Assembly (NCBI RefSeq): GCF_937616625.2
Contig: NC_065570.1
Coordinates: forward strand, 53,311,665 to 53,375,664
Length of the DNA stretch: 64,000 nt
Source: Mercurialis annua
Lineage: Eukaryota; Streptophyta; Magnoliopsida; Malpighiales; Euphorbiaceae
Direction: 5' to 3'
Shown here: in pieces, positions 52,523 to 64,000 of the stretch
Layout: every line of letters begins with the position of its first letter
Numbering within the stretch: the first letter of the stretch is position 1
Program-made: the position numbers and the translations under genes
Notes under the pieces: generated by a model
Seen by the model: the letters and a program-made list of their open reading frames with translations, nothing else
Databases searched by the model: none
Told to the model about the DNA's origin: nothing

Positions 52523-55267
52523 AGTAGTAGCAACTAGCAAGCAAATATGCTGTAGCTTGGAGTATTCCAATGTTTTTTTAAATGTATTAGATTCTTGTGT
52601 TTAGCTTGGAGTATCATATGCTTAGTTATGTACTTTTTGTTATGTTTTATTTATGAAGCTCATCTTTGTTAATTTATCCATTTTGTGAATTATTCAAGAA
52701 ATTTTCTATGGCATTTTGCACCCACACTGCACATTGCCGCCTCTGCTTTTTTCCTCCAACTATCGACTATTTGATATTCTCTTTAAAAAAATTGTTTGTA
52801 TTATTACGTCTTCTACCTAGTTATTAATTTCTCTCTGACTTCCATTTCAAGTTATATTTTATTCTATAATCTTCTGTTCTTTTAATTTTCTGATAATGCT
52901 ATTATATGCGTGCGTTAACTCTCATATAAATATTCAAATTCATTTTTAATTATTACTCATACCACTTAAATGAAATTTCACATGTCTATTAATACCATAT
53001 ATACTGATGATATATTAAATATTTAACACTTTTACAAACATTTGGTTATGTGCTTTAATTTTTTTTTCACTTTAAATGTAAAATATTTATTAATGATCAA
53101 TTGAAATAAAAGTGAATAGTGCAATAATTTTAGAGTGCGTTTAATCTTAAATATTAAACGGCGTCACTCGCATTTAATTACATGCTCCAAATTCTTTCCA
53201 TACAAGGATCATGAGAGTAAAAAATAAATAGTTCATAAACTGGTTAAATATAAAATATTGATTAAGAAGTAAGCGAAATAAAAGCTAATATAAGAATGAA
53301 TTTAAAATGTGTTATAGTTATAGACTTTTTGTACCGATATATACAGGGAATACAAAAGTAGCTAATTGATTTAAATATATAATACACTAAAAACAAAAAA
53401 AGAAGTGGAAATGTGGAACATTCTCAGCAGCAGTCGGTAGAAGATGATAAGAAAGTAATGCTAAAAGTTATATGGACTGCAAGAATTCGTACTACAATTT
53501 AGGTGAACTTTGAAAGCAAGAATATTAATATCATATAAAGTTCAGAAATGGACACATCATATCGAACCTTCTTTATTAATTATAATTTAGTTGATACATT
53601 TATATATCACATCCAAAAAAAAAATATGTACTACCAGTTTATCTGGCCGAGTATAAATGCAAATAAATACCATCAGACCAACATAATATAACTCATTGTT
53701 CATACCTAATCTAGTTAATGTATTAACTTAACTTTACCTGGCACATTTGCAAATTCCAAATAACCAAAGTAAAACTAAACACCTTCAAACTAAGTTCCGC
53801 GATGAAATTTTAATTGGTAGGCGTTGCTCAAGCTAACAAACACAGTTTGACCTTATTCTACTATAATTTGCATACTTTACTTTCTATTGATTCAATTGTG
53901 CTTCTAATTAGAAATAAAATTAGACTCATATATACATGAAATATATCAATATTGTGCATAGATGGTGTGTGTGTGTTAAAAATGATGCTAATGTAAAGTC
54001 AATACACAATCTGTTTATAAAAGGGATTGTGGTTATTAGTTAATTTGTTTCTTTATGTAAATTATCAATATAGTCAAAAACGGATGTAAGGCAGGGCTAG
54101 GCAGGGTCTGGGCCCTACCTTAATTTTTTTTTTCATTTAAACTAATAACTCTATTTTCTAGGTTAGTTTAAACCTTTGCTAATATGTTAGCCATGTACAA
54201 TTTCACCTGATAAAATAATATGACGTAATTGTTTTTTTATAGCAAAGTTTAATGTACATTATGGGTTAGCTTAAAATACCAATTAGAACAGACATGTATA
54301 GCAAATTTAAATTTTTATATGAGGTGAAAATCATGTACGATTCTGTAGAGTGACAGTCAGAGTGACTTATCTGTCAACTTTTCCACTGTCATCACCAAAA
54401 AAATAAAAAAATAAAAATAAAAATTGTTAGATTGTATAATCCCTATTCAAAATAAATTCTTAGTCTAATTTTTTTTAGTGTTTTCTATTTAAAAACATAC
54501 GCTTAAGTTTTTTTAACTTTTTTTGAATACGGTAAAGTTAATTTCTATAAAAATGTACATGATGTGCATTAGCAACTCAACAATTTGAATAATTCTTTTT
54601 TTTATATCCTCTTTTATTAATCTAAAAAATTCAACACCACTCATCGAATTTCAGTTTGAAGGTACGCAAGCTTCTATATATAAATTTATAATTTTAATTT
54701 AGAACTAATATAAATTGATTTATATAATTATTAATTATAATATGTAAAAAAACTACTCTTAAAAATCATCAATATTTTAAAAAATTAAGCAGATTTTTAC
54801 AAAAAATAAAAAAAATGATGCATTTTATACAATGCGGTTTTTAACTTTTCATTTTGTTTTGCATTAGAAAATTTAGTAATTATATATTTTGGTTATATTT
54901 TGTATGGTATGATATTTTAATTTTCTTACATTGAATTTGTGCCCTACCTGAATTTTGGGGCTGGCTTTGTCACTGAATATAGTATATTTTGTGAATGAAT
55001 TGAGATTATATATGTGAATAGGTACTTATAGACTAGAAGGAAATACGGCGAATAAATCGGGAACTTTACGGATTTGAGATTCGGTAAATTGAGTAGGTGA
55101 ATTGAGTAAGTGAATAGAACCACTTAGAGCTAACAAATAAAATTAGAAACCAAAACCTAACACAAATTCTTGAAATGAGAAACTAGATTAAGATCATCGC
55201 CACTACAACAACAAAAAATTAAAGGGAAAAAAAACTAACATCATGTCATTAACCATTTCTTTTGCAT
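52523..55267. other. AT-rich intergenic DNA without a gene
   Basis: No gene. The first 250 bp matches the 3' flank of copy A. At about 54065-54985 GGGCCCTACCTTAATTTTT and its near complement TGTGCCCTACCTGAATTTTG-type blocks suggest a decayed terminal-repeat element, not resolved further. Confidence 0.4.
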
Positions 55268-56668
55268 CTACTGAAAAGGACTGGCCCTAAGTTTCCTTTC
55301 CACCCATGAAGGAGACAACACAGGACTCATCTCATACTCCATACCTTTCATTTTCGAATCTGAACAATCTAAGCACATATTTTCTTCATGCAAAACCTTA
55401 ACTCTCCAAATCTTAAAAGTATGATCCAAACTTGCACTATAAACTAAAACACCCATCACAAATTTCTCCATTTCCAAACAAGCAACCAAGCATCTAACAG
55501 GCCCTCTATGTCCATCTAACACCGCTAAACATTCATGCAAATAGCTTCCTTCTTCTCTTCTCCAAACCCTAATTGTCGTATCTTCTGACCCGCTAAATAT
55601 TAACTTTTCTACAGTCGCTAGACACAGAACTGAAAACCTATGACCTTGTAAGAATCCACCGTGATTAAACCGACCGGAGAATTTCTCTTTCTCCCAGAAA
55701 CTTATACTACCATCAGACGATCCTGAGTAAAGAAAGCAATTGCTCGGCGGCGACGATGAGCTTAATGCCAATGCATTAACCGGAGATTGTTGAACTTTTA
55801 GTGTCATCGTAAGAGTATGCGAATTTTCTCTGTAAACTTGTCGCCATATTTTGACTGAACCGTCTGATGAACATGTGAAAACACACCCATCATCTTGATT
55901 CACTACTATGGCGTTTATATTATCTTCATGTGCTGTAAATGAGTCGACTCGTTTTTTATCTAAAACCCTCCAAACTTTGACAGTTTTATCGTATGATCCA
56001 GTGTATAAGAACCCTTCTGCATGGTAATAAGCCATGCAAGAGATATAATCTTTGTGATATTGCGTGTTCGATCGAGAAAATGAAAGAAATGAGTTTTTTT
56101 TAGGCAAAGTAGAGACTTTTCGTATTCGAAAATTATCCGACACCGTGATATTCCATATTCGAATTTTACGATCTTTATGCGAAGAGAAAAGCATATTACC
56201 ATTGGCTAGAATAGCTCGAACTTCTCCTGAACTCGATTTAAGACAGCCTCGTTGGATGCAATCCGGCTGTCTCCAAGCACGAATACGCTTACTTTCCGAG
56301 CCCGTAAAGACGACTCCATTCGAGACAGCGATGGAGAAGATGTTACCGTCGTTGCGATGAAGGGACGCGATGCAATGGTAGAGAAGAGAAGGAGAAGGGG
56401 TGCGGAGAGGAGAGAGTGTCCATGGTGATTCGGGGCTAGATGGTGAGATATAGGCAAGATTTGTGGTGGTAGATGGGCGTGGAGGGCTAAATTGGAGTTC
56501 TTGATCATTCATTTCTTGATAATTAAAAGTTCTTATTGGGGAGAGATTTGTAGTCGGAGTAGAGGGTGGAGGAGGAGATTGCAAAATTGTATTTGAATCT
56601 TGATGATGAGCCATGAAGCTAAAGAGAGTTTTCTTGCCATAGAATTCCATGGCATTAGTGCTATACAT
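55268..56668 (-). CDS. WD40 repeat protein, JINGUBANG-like
   Basis: This single-exon frame of 466 residues has no intron signals. The first 85 residues are Pro/Ser/Thr-rich and disordered. Then follow about seven WD40 repeats, from LHRNDGNIFSIAVSNGVVFT (about 103) to VYSASLDHTFKIWRV (about 425). Repeat ends such as IRAWR, IRIWN, VKVWR, VKIWR, ISFWE, IRVWR and FKIWR are visible. Intronless WD40 proteins of this size and layout belong to the plant JINGUBANG group, whose founder dampens pollen germination with TCP4; this member's role is inferred. Met1 and Met7 are both possible starts. The stop is followed by an AT-rich flank. Confidence 0.9.
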   Translation of the reverse strand: MYSTNAMEFYGKKTLFSFMAHHQDSNTILQSPPPPSTPTTNLSPIRTFNYQEMNDQELQFSPPRPSTTTNLAYISPSSPESPWTLSPLRTPSPSLLYHCIASLHRNDGNIFSIAVSNGVVFTGSESKRIRAWRQPDCIQRGCLKSSSGEVRAILANGNMLFSSHKDRKIRIWNITVSDNFRIRKVSTLPKKNSFLSFSRSNTQYHKDYISCMAYYHAEGFLYTGSYDKTVKVWRVLDKKRVDSFTAHEDNINAIVVNQDDGCVFTCSSDGSVKIWRQVYRENSHTLTMTLKVQQSPVNALALSSSSPPSNCFLYSGSSDGSISFWEKEKFSGRFNHGGFLQGHRFSVLCLATVEKLIFSGSEDTTIRVWRREEGSYLHECLAVLDGHRGPVRCLVACLEMEKFVMGVLVYSASLDHTFKIWRVKVLHEENMCLDCSDSKMKGMEYEMSPVLSPSWVERKLRASPFQ

Positions 56669-57145
56669 AATCGAAAGAGGTAGTAATGGTAGGATATATA
56701 GGAGTAGGAAATAGGAATTAGCTAGCTTTATAAATCGGATTCTCTTTTCTTATTTTAGACCGGGTTTATATTTTATTCATGCACCTAATTACTAATTATA
56801 ACTTAGAAAATGGGAAAATGGCTAGCTATATGAACAAGAATTATACAAATTGGCGTCTAAACTTTTTATAATGTGCTATTTAAATGTTTAAAAATTTATT
56901 TATTTAATTAGTGTTTCAAATTTTTAGAAGTGTATTAAATAAAACTTTTTTAGCTATTTTCAATAACCGGGCTACTAATGCGGTCAAAAATAATTTTTAA
57001 ATTTCCTAATATCAATTTTTATTTTAATCTTACATACACAAGTGTAGCATTACATATATAATCATCTTTTCCTAATCTGACATAAAAAAAAATAAAAGTA
57101 AACAAATTTTATTTTTATCTTTTAGCACACTAGTGACCGAATAAC
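56669..57145. other. 5' flank of the WD40 gene
   Basis: Probable promoter. The segment GGATATATAGGAG about 25 bp upstream of the start codon resembles a TATA region. Otherwise AT-rich with no gene. Confidence 0.35.
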
Positions 57146-57439
57146 TAGGGTGTATATTTGGTTTAACCGAGCCGAACAGAACCGAGATTTCTTTTTTCTG
57201 AACTATGAATCAAAATTGTAGAAAAAAAAAGTTTTCAGATCGAATGCACGGAACAGGTTGGTTCGATCATTTTTGTCGGTTCGGTTTGATTTTTCAGTTC
57301 GGTTTACATTAACAACCTGAGTAAAAAAATTATTCTCTAAACAAAACTGAACTGGCTAGTTTATATTCTTTACAATATCATATCGAACCGCATTTGTTAG
57401 TTTGATTTTTTAATTGTGGTCGGTGTTTGCACTCTCCTA
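57146..57439. mobile_element. hAT-like non-autonomous element with CGGTTC motifs
   Basis: The left end TAGGGTGTATATTTGG and right-end complement TAGGAGAGTGCAAACACC are loosely inverted. Flanks CGAATAAC and CAATCAAC match only partly. The interior GGTTCGGTTTGATTTTTCAG tract resembles the element at 60719. Confidence 0.45.
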
Positions 57440-57517
57440 CAATCAACGACTAAATCATTTGCCTAAAATAATAAAAGTTTTATTGAAATAGTAATCTAAG
57501 AATTAAGACATTACTTA

Positions 57518-57625
57518 CCGATGAGTTATAACTCAAATAGTATAAGTGCTGAAAAGTAAACTGTTAAATCATGGATTCAAATCCTTACACAAATGCTCCC
57601 CTTAAATTATATATATAAAAAAATC
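57518..57625 (+). mobile_element. Short SINE, sister of the copy at 11096
   Basis: It shares GATGAGTTATAACTCAAAT, CAAACTGTTA-type and GGATTC.AATCC boxes with the 11096 copy. Flanks AGACATTACTTA (57506-57517) and AGACATCATTTA (57626-57637) form a 12 bp duplication with two mismatches, so it is older. Confidence 0.6.
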
Positions 57626-57637
57626 AGACATCATTTA

Positions 57638-59126
57638 CATAATTTTATTATAAACAATATGACTGAATTGATGTAATTTTTTTAGTGGAGAGGAAGAATT
57701 GAACCTAAAACTTCCATTAATTCATGTTTGCTTTTTATCCTTCTATTTGTATTCTATCTTGGTTAATTAAAAAACAAAACTAAAACTTTCATATCGAATG
57801 ATGATGTTTCTGCCACTAGACTATACTTGTGAAGACGGTAAACTTCACTATAAGTATTATGACTGAACTGAGAGTTAATAGGATAGTTATGGTGGTTAGG
57901 AAGTTTGGCCCATTGTAGGGTTTGCTCATTTAAATATGCATATAATTTCCTTTTAATGATTAGTTGGAATTCATCAAAATACAATTGAAGTTCATTTTGG
58001 ATAATATTCTAGAAGTTCTTAGCTAAATGTGTAATACTATATCATCAATGATGATATTGTTAGCATTTTTGCCAAAAATATAGCTGATAATAAATTGTGC
58101 TCATAACCAAATTACTATTTTTTATTTCAAAATAAATATCAAATTTATTGGTTAATTATTAAATTTCAATTTTAAATTAACGATAGTCTTTTAATAAAAT
58201 TTCATCGATTTTCGCTGACGTAAAAAAAAATATCCACAATATATTTATATATTGACAGTCAGATCATAACTGCATGATTTTGAGAATTAATTATAAATAT
58301 TTATACATAAAACAATTCTGAAAATACACTTACATTAGTAAAAAAAAGTATCAAAAAATTCATTAGATTTGAAATTTAAACTAAGATCCTATTTGGTTCA
58401 ACTGTTTCTTCTAACTGGTAGATATTGGTTGTTGTTGATAGATATTAGCTGTTAGCTAATAGATTATTAGTTGTTTTGTAAATTTTGATCAGTTGAATCT
58501 GTTCATATGTTAAATGACCTTAAAAGATAATAATATTTTTTTCTATTTTTTCTATTATAAATAAATTATATTATATGTAATAAGAATTATTAAATTATTT
58601 TTTTGTAAAATAACAACATTTAATTTAAAATTAGTTTATATAAAAGATTTAATAAATTTATAATTAATTTAAAAAAGAATTTAATTATAATTGCAATAAT
58701 ATAAATAAGTTAATTTTATATAATTTTAAAATAATTAGATAATTTAAAAATAATTTTAATAATTTATAAAATAATATATTTTATTAGGATAATTTGGTTT
58801 AAATAATTAATAATATTGAAACAGTTATCAGTTGTTGGCAAAAATATTCAAATTAGAAATTTTCCAACAACAGTTGTTATAGATTTAAAAAGTTACTAGC
58901 AGTTTTTCAAATTTTCTGACCAAACTAGGGGGTATTTGATTCAAAATTAGGGGGGTGTTTATGTCAATTGGTATAATAAAAAGTGGAGGACCTATAGCTA
59001 GTGGTACAAGTTAGTTCGAAACAATTAAACAGTACGGACCCAATTAATTAAAGATTTTTGGTTAGCCGTGTTGATTGCTGTGACAATAAACAGTTAGAGA
59101 ACGATACACTTTTTCAATACAGTTTT
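57638..59126. other. AT-rich intergenic DNA without a gene
   Basis: No gene. A possible hAT-like element at about 58388-58928 has CCTATTTGGTTC at the left and GACCAAACTAGG at the right, with many GTTGTTG/CAACAAC motifs, but no target duplication was identified. Confidence 0.4.
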
Positions 59127-59468
59127 GAACAAAGGGTCAACACGCCCTCGAACTTGTTATATAGTCCAGTATTTATTTATTTGAGCAAACAATTTTAAAA
59201 TTTTTTATTTTTGGGTCAAATAATTCTATAATTTACATTTTTATTTCAAAAAATAAGTTTAGAATAATTTTCTCGCAACAATAGAAATTTTTTTAATTTC
59301 TATTTCGCATTTCTCACATTCGATTTGTATGTTATGCATTTTTGAAATATAATTATTGGCTTATCTGACCCAAAAATGAAGAGTTTTGGGATTGATTGCT
59401 CAAACAAGTAAAAACTGGATTAAATGACCATGTGTTACAAGTTCAGGGGGTGTGTTGACCCTTTATTC
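59127..59468. mobile_element. MULE-type MITE (GGGTCAAC family), 342 bp
   Basis: The ends GAACAAAGGGTCAACACG and GTTGACCCTTTATTC are inverted copies and the arms continue through GAACTTGTTA and TAACACA-type blocks. Flanking ATACAGTTTT repeats exactly at 59117-59126 and 59469-59478, a 9-10 bp target duplication. Confidence 0.72.
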
Positions 59469-60599
59469 ATACAGTTTTCCATAATGTTATATATTAGTAT
59501 AAAAATATTTCGAGGTTTTAAATTTTTTTACTTAATAAATGTAAATAGTTGTGTGAACTCGTCTCAGTATATCTGATCTTTGTTATTCAACAATTTTCAG
59601 GTTTACAGTTTGACTGAGTAGTGGATCTCTATTTTAATTGATTTTTCGGAGGTTTACATTTTTTGTTTAAAATAAAAATGTCGAATTTACTTAAAACTCT
59701 TATACCGTAGTGGTACTAGTATTTTTTTACTTTTATAAAACTGTTGTTGTCATATTGGTCTGACTGTTACCTTATGCATGTTGGCATGTTTACATTGGTT
59801 TGGATTATTTATATATAATTGGTATGTTGTTGGAGTCTTGGATTTGAGCCGAGCTTTTACTTTTATAATTGTTTATATTTTTTTTTTTGAGAATTCATCA
59901 AACTTCATTAATCAAATATGAAACAGTTACATTTATAATCACAGAACACCGAGAACTGAATCTGGAGAAAACTGAAGAACTGATATTGCTCGCAATTCTC
60001 AGTCTCATGCTCAAGAAATATTATTGCTGCTGAAATAATTGTGCTCGATATCATTAAAATATGTCACCTTTGCCCTTTGATATATGGATATTATGAGAAA
60101 ACCGTTGAACAAGTTTTGCAACAAATCATCATAAGCCCATTTATCCTTCAGAATTTGATTTTATCTCCACATTCCAAACTCATACATATATAACGCTTGA
60201 AACAATCCCACACTAGCCGATTCTTGTAATAAGAAGAATATATTCTGTTATACAAGTAAGACATTTTCGAAGCATTGATAAATTCAAGATCATACCACGA
60301 AGCAATACAAGAACTATTAGAGACCACGAAAAACCCATAAATGTTGGAATTATTATGCATGAATTTCCAAATTTATTTTAGGAGCAAAGATCGATTCTTT
60401 TTTTTAAAGGAGAAATATTTAAACCTATGTTAGAGAATGGAAGGAAAACATCAATTTAAGAAACTTTGCTAAAGCCCAGCGATAAGCTCCCCATAAAAAA
60501 CACCTCAGATAACGCTCAAGAGTTAAGACGACCAACTGAGGAATCATAAATGAACATAGAAAATAAACTAGAAGACTATTAAAAACTGACTTGATTCAA

Positions 60600-60907
60600 C
60601 TCCAAAGCACAAGTGAGTTGGTAAGGCACTCTCCTGCCTTAAGTGAGGTCCCGGGAACGAACCATACTCATGTATGCAGCCGTTTAAAACTTGAGGTCAG
60701 AGATTTCCCTCTCGCAAGTAGGGGTGAGCAAGAACCGAACCAAACCAAAAAACCGAATCGAACCGAACTTCGTAGTTCGGTTCGGTTTTTCGGTGAAAAC
60801 GGTTTGGTTCAATTTCTACTTTAGGTAAAGTTTGGTGTTCGGTGTTCGGTTTGGTTTGGGCGTTTTCAATACCGAACCGACCGAAAAACCAAATTAACCG
60901 AACTTTA

Positions 60908-60957
<50 letters not shown>

Positions 60958-61410
60958 AAAAATAATATACATATATACTTACATTTATATATTTTTTGTC
61001 TTTGTATCTTAATTATTGTTGATATATGAGTTTATAATTGTTATTTAAACATATATGGAAGTTTATTAGACTCTAATTATTTAATATTTCAATTACTTTT
61101 AATATAAAAAGATTTTAAAAAATAAAAAATAGTGAAATTCGGTTTTAACCGAACCGAACCGTACCGAACCGAAATTTTCGGTTTGGTTCGGTTCGGTTTT
61201 TCACTTACAAACTAAAAGTTCGGTTCGGTTCGGTTTGAGAATTTTTCAAACCGAAAAACCAAAAAAATTCCAACCGAACCGACCGATGCTCACCCCTACT
61301 CGCAAGGGACCTACCTGACTCGAGTGGGAATTAGTCTGAAGGTGGAAAGTTTAAAAATGCCGTTCATAGTTGGAATCCGTTCAGGACACCTTATGGAATT
61401 ACCAAAAAAG
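60600..61410 (+). mobile_element. SINE of about 223 bp split by a later hAT insertion
   Basis: A perfect 16 bp duplication, AACTGACTTGATTCAA, lies at 60584-60599 and 61411-61426. The body holds A-box AGTGAGTTGGTAAGGCAC and B-box-like GGGAACGAACC, and ends in an A-rich tail. Removing the hAT element at 60719-61298 and one copy of its duplication leaves a continuous SINE. Confidence 0.82.
60719..61298. mobile_element. hAT-type non-autonomous element, 580 bp
   Basis: Its exact 12 bp ends are TAGGGGTGAGCA and TGCTCACCCCTA. A perfect 8 bp duplication, CTCGCAAG, lies at 60711-60718 and 61299-61306. Both arms are dense arrays of CGGTTCGGTT/AACCGAACCG. A (TA)n run of about 45 bp lies at about 60910-60953. 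There is no transposase. Confidence 0.88.
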
Positions 61411-61790
61411 AACTGACTTGATTCAATCAGCTTAAATTTTATACAACAAATTATTTTTTTCGTTGCAAATTACGTAACAAAAACTCTAATTAATCCTTCA
61501 CTAATCTATCACAACTTGTGATGGATTATTTCTGTCATTTCCATCACAAATTGGAATGAATTTCAAGAATGTTAGGCTAACATTATTATAAGAAAAAATT
61601 AATTATTTAATTATTAATATCTAAATTTTAGAAAGAATAAATAATAAGAATGATATAAAAAAAATAATTTTAATGCAATATTAATAATAATTATTTCTTA
61701 TCTTGAACTCAAAAAGTTCACAAATCAATTGTTAAAAAGAAATTGATGAATACACCTATGGGATATCACCATCCAAAAATACATAACAAG

Positions 61791-63276
61791 CAGTGTTTTA
61801 AAAATCGAACCAGTGGCTGAATCGGTGTAGCCACCGGTTTATGGTTCGACCAGTTCAAATCGATATAGAAACAAATTAACATCCTATTTAGATTATAAAA
61901 AATAGGCCTAATCACTCAAAAACCCATCACCTTTAAATTTTTTTTCAATTCCACCCCGACGTTGAAAATTTGTCTATTTTACCCACTTTTGATTTTCCGT
62001 TTTCAATTGTACCCCAATATTTTAATTTTTGTTAATTTTTTTACTTAAATGATGAAATCATTCAATTAATTAAGTCTAAACATGAAATTAAATTCTTTTT
62101 TATTCAAAAAAGTACAAATAAGTCCTTTATTTTTAAAAACTAATTAAAAACCATAATCAAATTAACACTAATTTAAATTCTTAATTAATTTAACTAAATT
62201 TAAATAAATTTTAAAAATATACAATCAATATATGCGAGACATGAAGAATGTTTTAAACAAATTTCCAAACGCAAAAGACGTTAATTTAATTTTTCAGGGT
62301 ACAATTGAAACACAAAAATGCAAAATAGGGTAAAATTGACAAATTTTCAACGTCAGGGTATGATTGAAAAGGGGCTAAAAGGTCGGGGTTTCTTAAGACA
62401 TTAGGCCTAAAAAATATTCTATTTATTTGTCATTAATCGCAAATACATATTAAAATTGTCAACTTGTTACTATTAGTTAATTAAAATTGCCAAATATAAA
62501 ATTATTTATTATATTTTATTATCAAATGCTAAAAAAATTAAATAAATATTACACTCTAAATTTTAATTAAGCAAATGAAAATCAAACATAATTATATATT
62601 TAAAATCACATTATATAATCTCATATATAAATTAAATATGACTATAATTAACATGGAAACAAAGAACCTATTTAATTTAAAATGTTAAAAATTTACATTT
62701 ATGGAATGAAATTCAATTAATAATTCAAATTATTTATTAAAATTTATTAATATATTACTATATACGAAATAAAATAAATTAACTTTTAATTAAGCTAATA
62801 AAATTAAAGTATAAGTATATTTTCAAAATCACATTAGTTAATCTTAAATATGAATGAAATATGAATATAGTTGACATGGAAACAAATGATTTGATTTAAT
62901 TGCAAGTTTTTCACTTTTACCTTAATTAATAATGAAATTATTTATCATGATTTGTTACCAAATATTAAATAATTTACATATATATTAAATATTTTAATTC
63001 ATTTTATTAATTTTATTATGGAAAGATTAAATCAAGAAAGAAATAATTAAAAAAGGTAATACATATAATTTAAAAGTATATTATAAAATAAATTTATAAT
63101 TGAACCGGCCGGTTCTATTCGGTTCCTTCACCGGTTCTAACCTGTTCATCCGGTTTAATCCAGTCCAATCCGGTTGGACCGAATTTCCGATTCTCCAGTT
63201 TTAAAAACCGGACATGTGACCGGTTACCGGTTCGACCGGTCGAACCGGCTGGTCCGGTCCGGTTTTTAAAACACTG
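61791..63276. mobile_element. hAT-type non-autonomous element, 1486 bp, with nested MITE
   Basis: The ends CAGTGTTTTAAAAA and TTTTTAAAACACTG are exact inverted repeats. A perfect 8 bp duplication, ATAACAAG, lies at 61783-61790 and 63277-63284. The sub-terminal zones are rich in ACCGGTT and CGAACCGG motifs. It ends about 80 bp from the catalase stop codon and may lie within that gene's 3' UTR. Confidence 0.85.
61905..62407. mobile_element. MULE-type MITE (GGCTTAATC family), 503 bp, inside the hAT element
   Basis: The ends GGCCTAATCACTCAAAAA and TTAAGACATTAGGCC are inverted copies. A perfect 9 bp duplication, TAAAAAATA, lies at 61896-61904 and 62408-62416. Internal GTACAATTGAAA and TTTTCAACGTCAGGGTA blocks match the copy at 19466. 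Confidence 0.85.
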
Positions 63277-63357
63277 ATAACAAGCATATAATAAGTGCTA
63301 AATTGATTTATTAGTATATATTAACAACAAGTGATTTTGCAGCTTCTGAACACATCT

Positions 63358-64000
63358 TCAAATGCTTGGTTTCATGTTGAGACGGCTTGCTACCTTGTCA
63401 CCCAAGGATTTGTCGCATTGAGTCCAGTAAGAGATCCAAATTGTATGAAGCTCATGAGTTATGCGAGGATCAGATAAGCCCTCAACTATCCGATTGAGGA
63501 ACCGCTCTTGTCGTTCAGGATCCCAAGATCGATAATTATCTCCTGCTTGTTTGAAATTGTTCTCTTTCTCAATCACAACCTTCTCCCGTTTTCCGGTGAC
63601 GACGGCGGAAACAATCGGGTAAGGCTCCGCATGGCGAACCGGGTCAAATGTGGATGGGAAGTAATTGACCTCTTCATCTCTATGCATGAAATTCATGAAA
63701 CCATCATGGTGGTTGTTGTGATGAGCGCATTTCGGAGCATTAACAGGGAGCTGTAGATAGTTGGGTCCCAAACGGTGTCTCTGAGCATCAGCATAGGAAA
63801 AGATCCTACTCTGAAGTAGCTTATCATTTGAATAAGAAACACCAGGGACTACGATAGCAGGGCAGAATGCAAGCTGCTCATTTTCAGCAAAGAAATTATC
63901 AACGTTCTTATTTAAAACCAGGCGTCCGACAGGCTGCAGGGGGAAAATATCTTCAGGCCAGGTCTTGGTCACATCAAGTGGATCAAAGTCAAATTTATCC
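63358..64000 (-). CDS. Catalase, C-terminal part (gene runs off the window)
   Basis: An open frame of 213 residues plus stop reaches the window end. Catalase splits hydrogen peroxide in peroxisomes. Visible are [26 protein letters not shown], the proximal haem ligand Tyr in [18 protein letters not shown], the plant-typical [20 protein letters not shown] and the C-terminal helical region ending SRLNMKPSI. Catalases have about 492 residues, so roughly 280 N-terminal residues, including the catalytic His and Asn, lie beyond the window. The PSI-type end is normal for plant catalases, which use an atypical peroxisomal signal. No intron interrupts this part. Confidence 0.96.
   Translation of the reverse strand, partial: DKFDFDPLDVTKTWPEDIFPLQPVGRLVLNKNVDNFFAENEQLAFCPAIVVPGVSYSNDKLLQSRIFSYADAQRHRLGPNYLQLPVNAPKCAHHNNHHDGFMNFMHRDEEVNYFPSTFDPVRHAEPYPIVSAVVTGKREKVVIEKENNFKQAGDNYRSWDPERQERFLNRIVEGLSDPRITHELHTIWISYWTQCDKSLGDKVASRLNMKPSI

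Noticed and set aside
60605..60672. A tRNA gene at GTTGGTAAGGCAC ... GGGAACGAACC
   Set aside because: The boxes are tRNA-like, but no cloverleaf closes and the 16 bp duplication shows it is a SINE.
60591..60972. Open frames on both strands across the CGGTTCGGTT arrays
   Set aside because: They lie within a SINE/hAT nest and result from the repeat units.

Overview
The window looks like nuclear DNA of a eudicot plant. It is very AT-rich between genes. The genes are split by short exons with GT/AG introns and encode typical plant proteins: a nitrate/peptide transporter, a casein kinase 1, a VAN3-binding-like protein, a plastid-type glyoxalase I, two tonoplast aquaporins, a JINGUBANG-like WD40 protein and a catalase. 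The species cannot be named from the sequence alone. Exon models were built by hand from splice sites and reading-frame phase, and each multi-exon gene closes in frame.

Layout. 1-3.8 kb: no gene, a long-armed foldback repeat with a MITE inside it. 3.9-8.2 kb (-): NPF1-type transporter. 8.2-22.5 kb: a repeat-rich stretch holding a SINE, MITEs, a complete 4.4 kb CACTA element that carries pieces of host genes, and a 2.3 kb foldback element filled with TTATCAT/ATGATAA repeats. 22.5-27.6 kb (+): casein kinase 1. 27.6-34.3 kb: no gene, MITEs only. 34.3-37.0 kb (+): VAN3-binding-like protein. 37.2-39.6 kb (-): two-domain glyoxalase I. 39.7-46.9 kb: LINE, hAT, Helitron, LTR and SINE debris. 47.6-52.5 kb (+): tandem pair of TIP4-type aquaporins. 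55.3-56.7 kb (-): intronless WD40 gene. 57-63.3 kb: nested hAT, SINE and MITE insertions. 63.4 kb to the end (-): 3' part of a catalase gene.

The genes do not form a pathway cluster and appear to be independently transcribed housekeeping or signalling genes. Most of the unusual content is transposable-element structure. Many elements keep exact target-site duplications (9 bp for MULE-type, 8 bp for hAT, 3 bp for CACTA, 5 bp for a solo LTR, 13-16 bp for retroposons), so their ends can be placed to the base and several nested insertions can be ordered in time. No rRNA, convincing tRNA gene, CRISPR array or virus-derived gene was seen.
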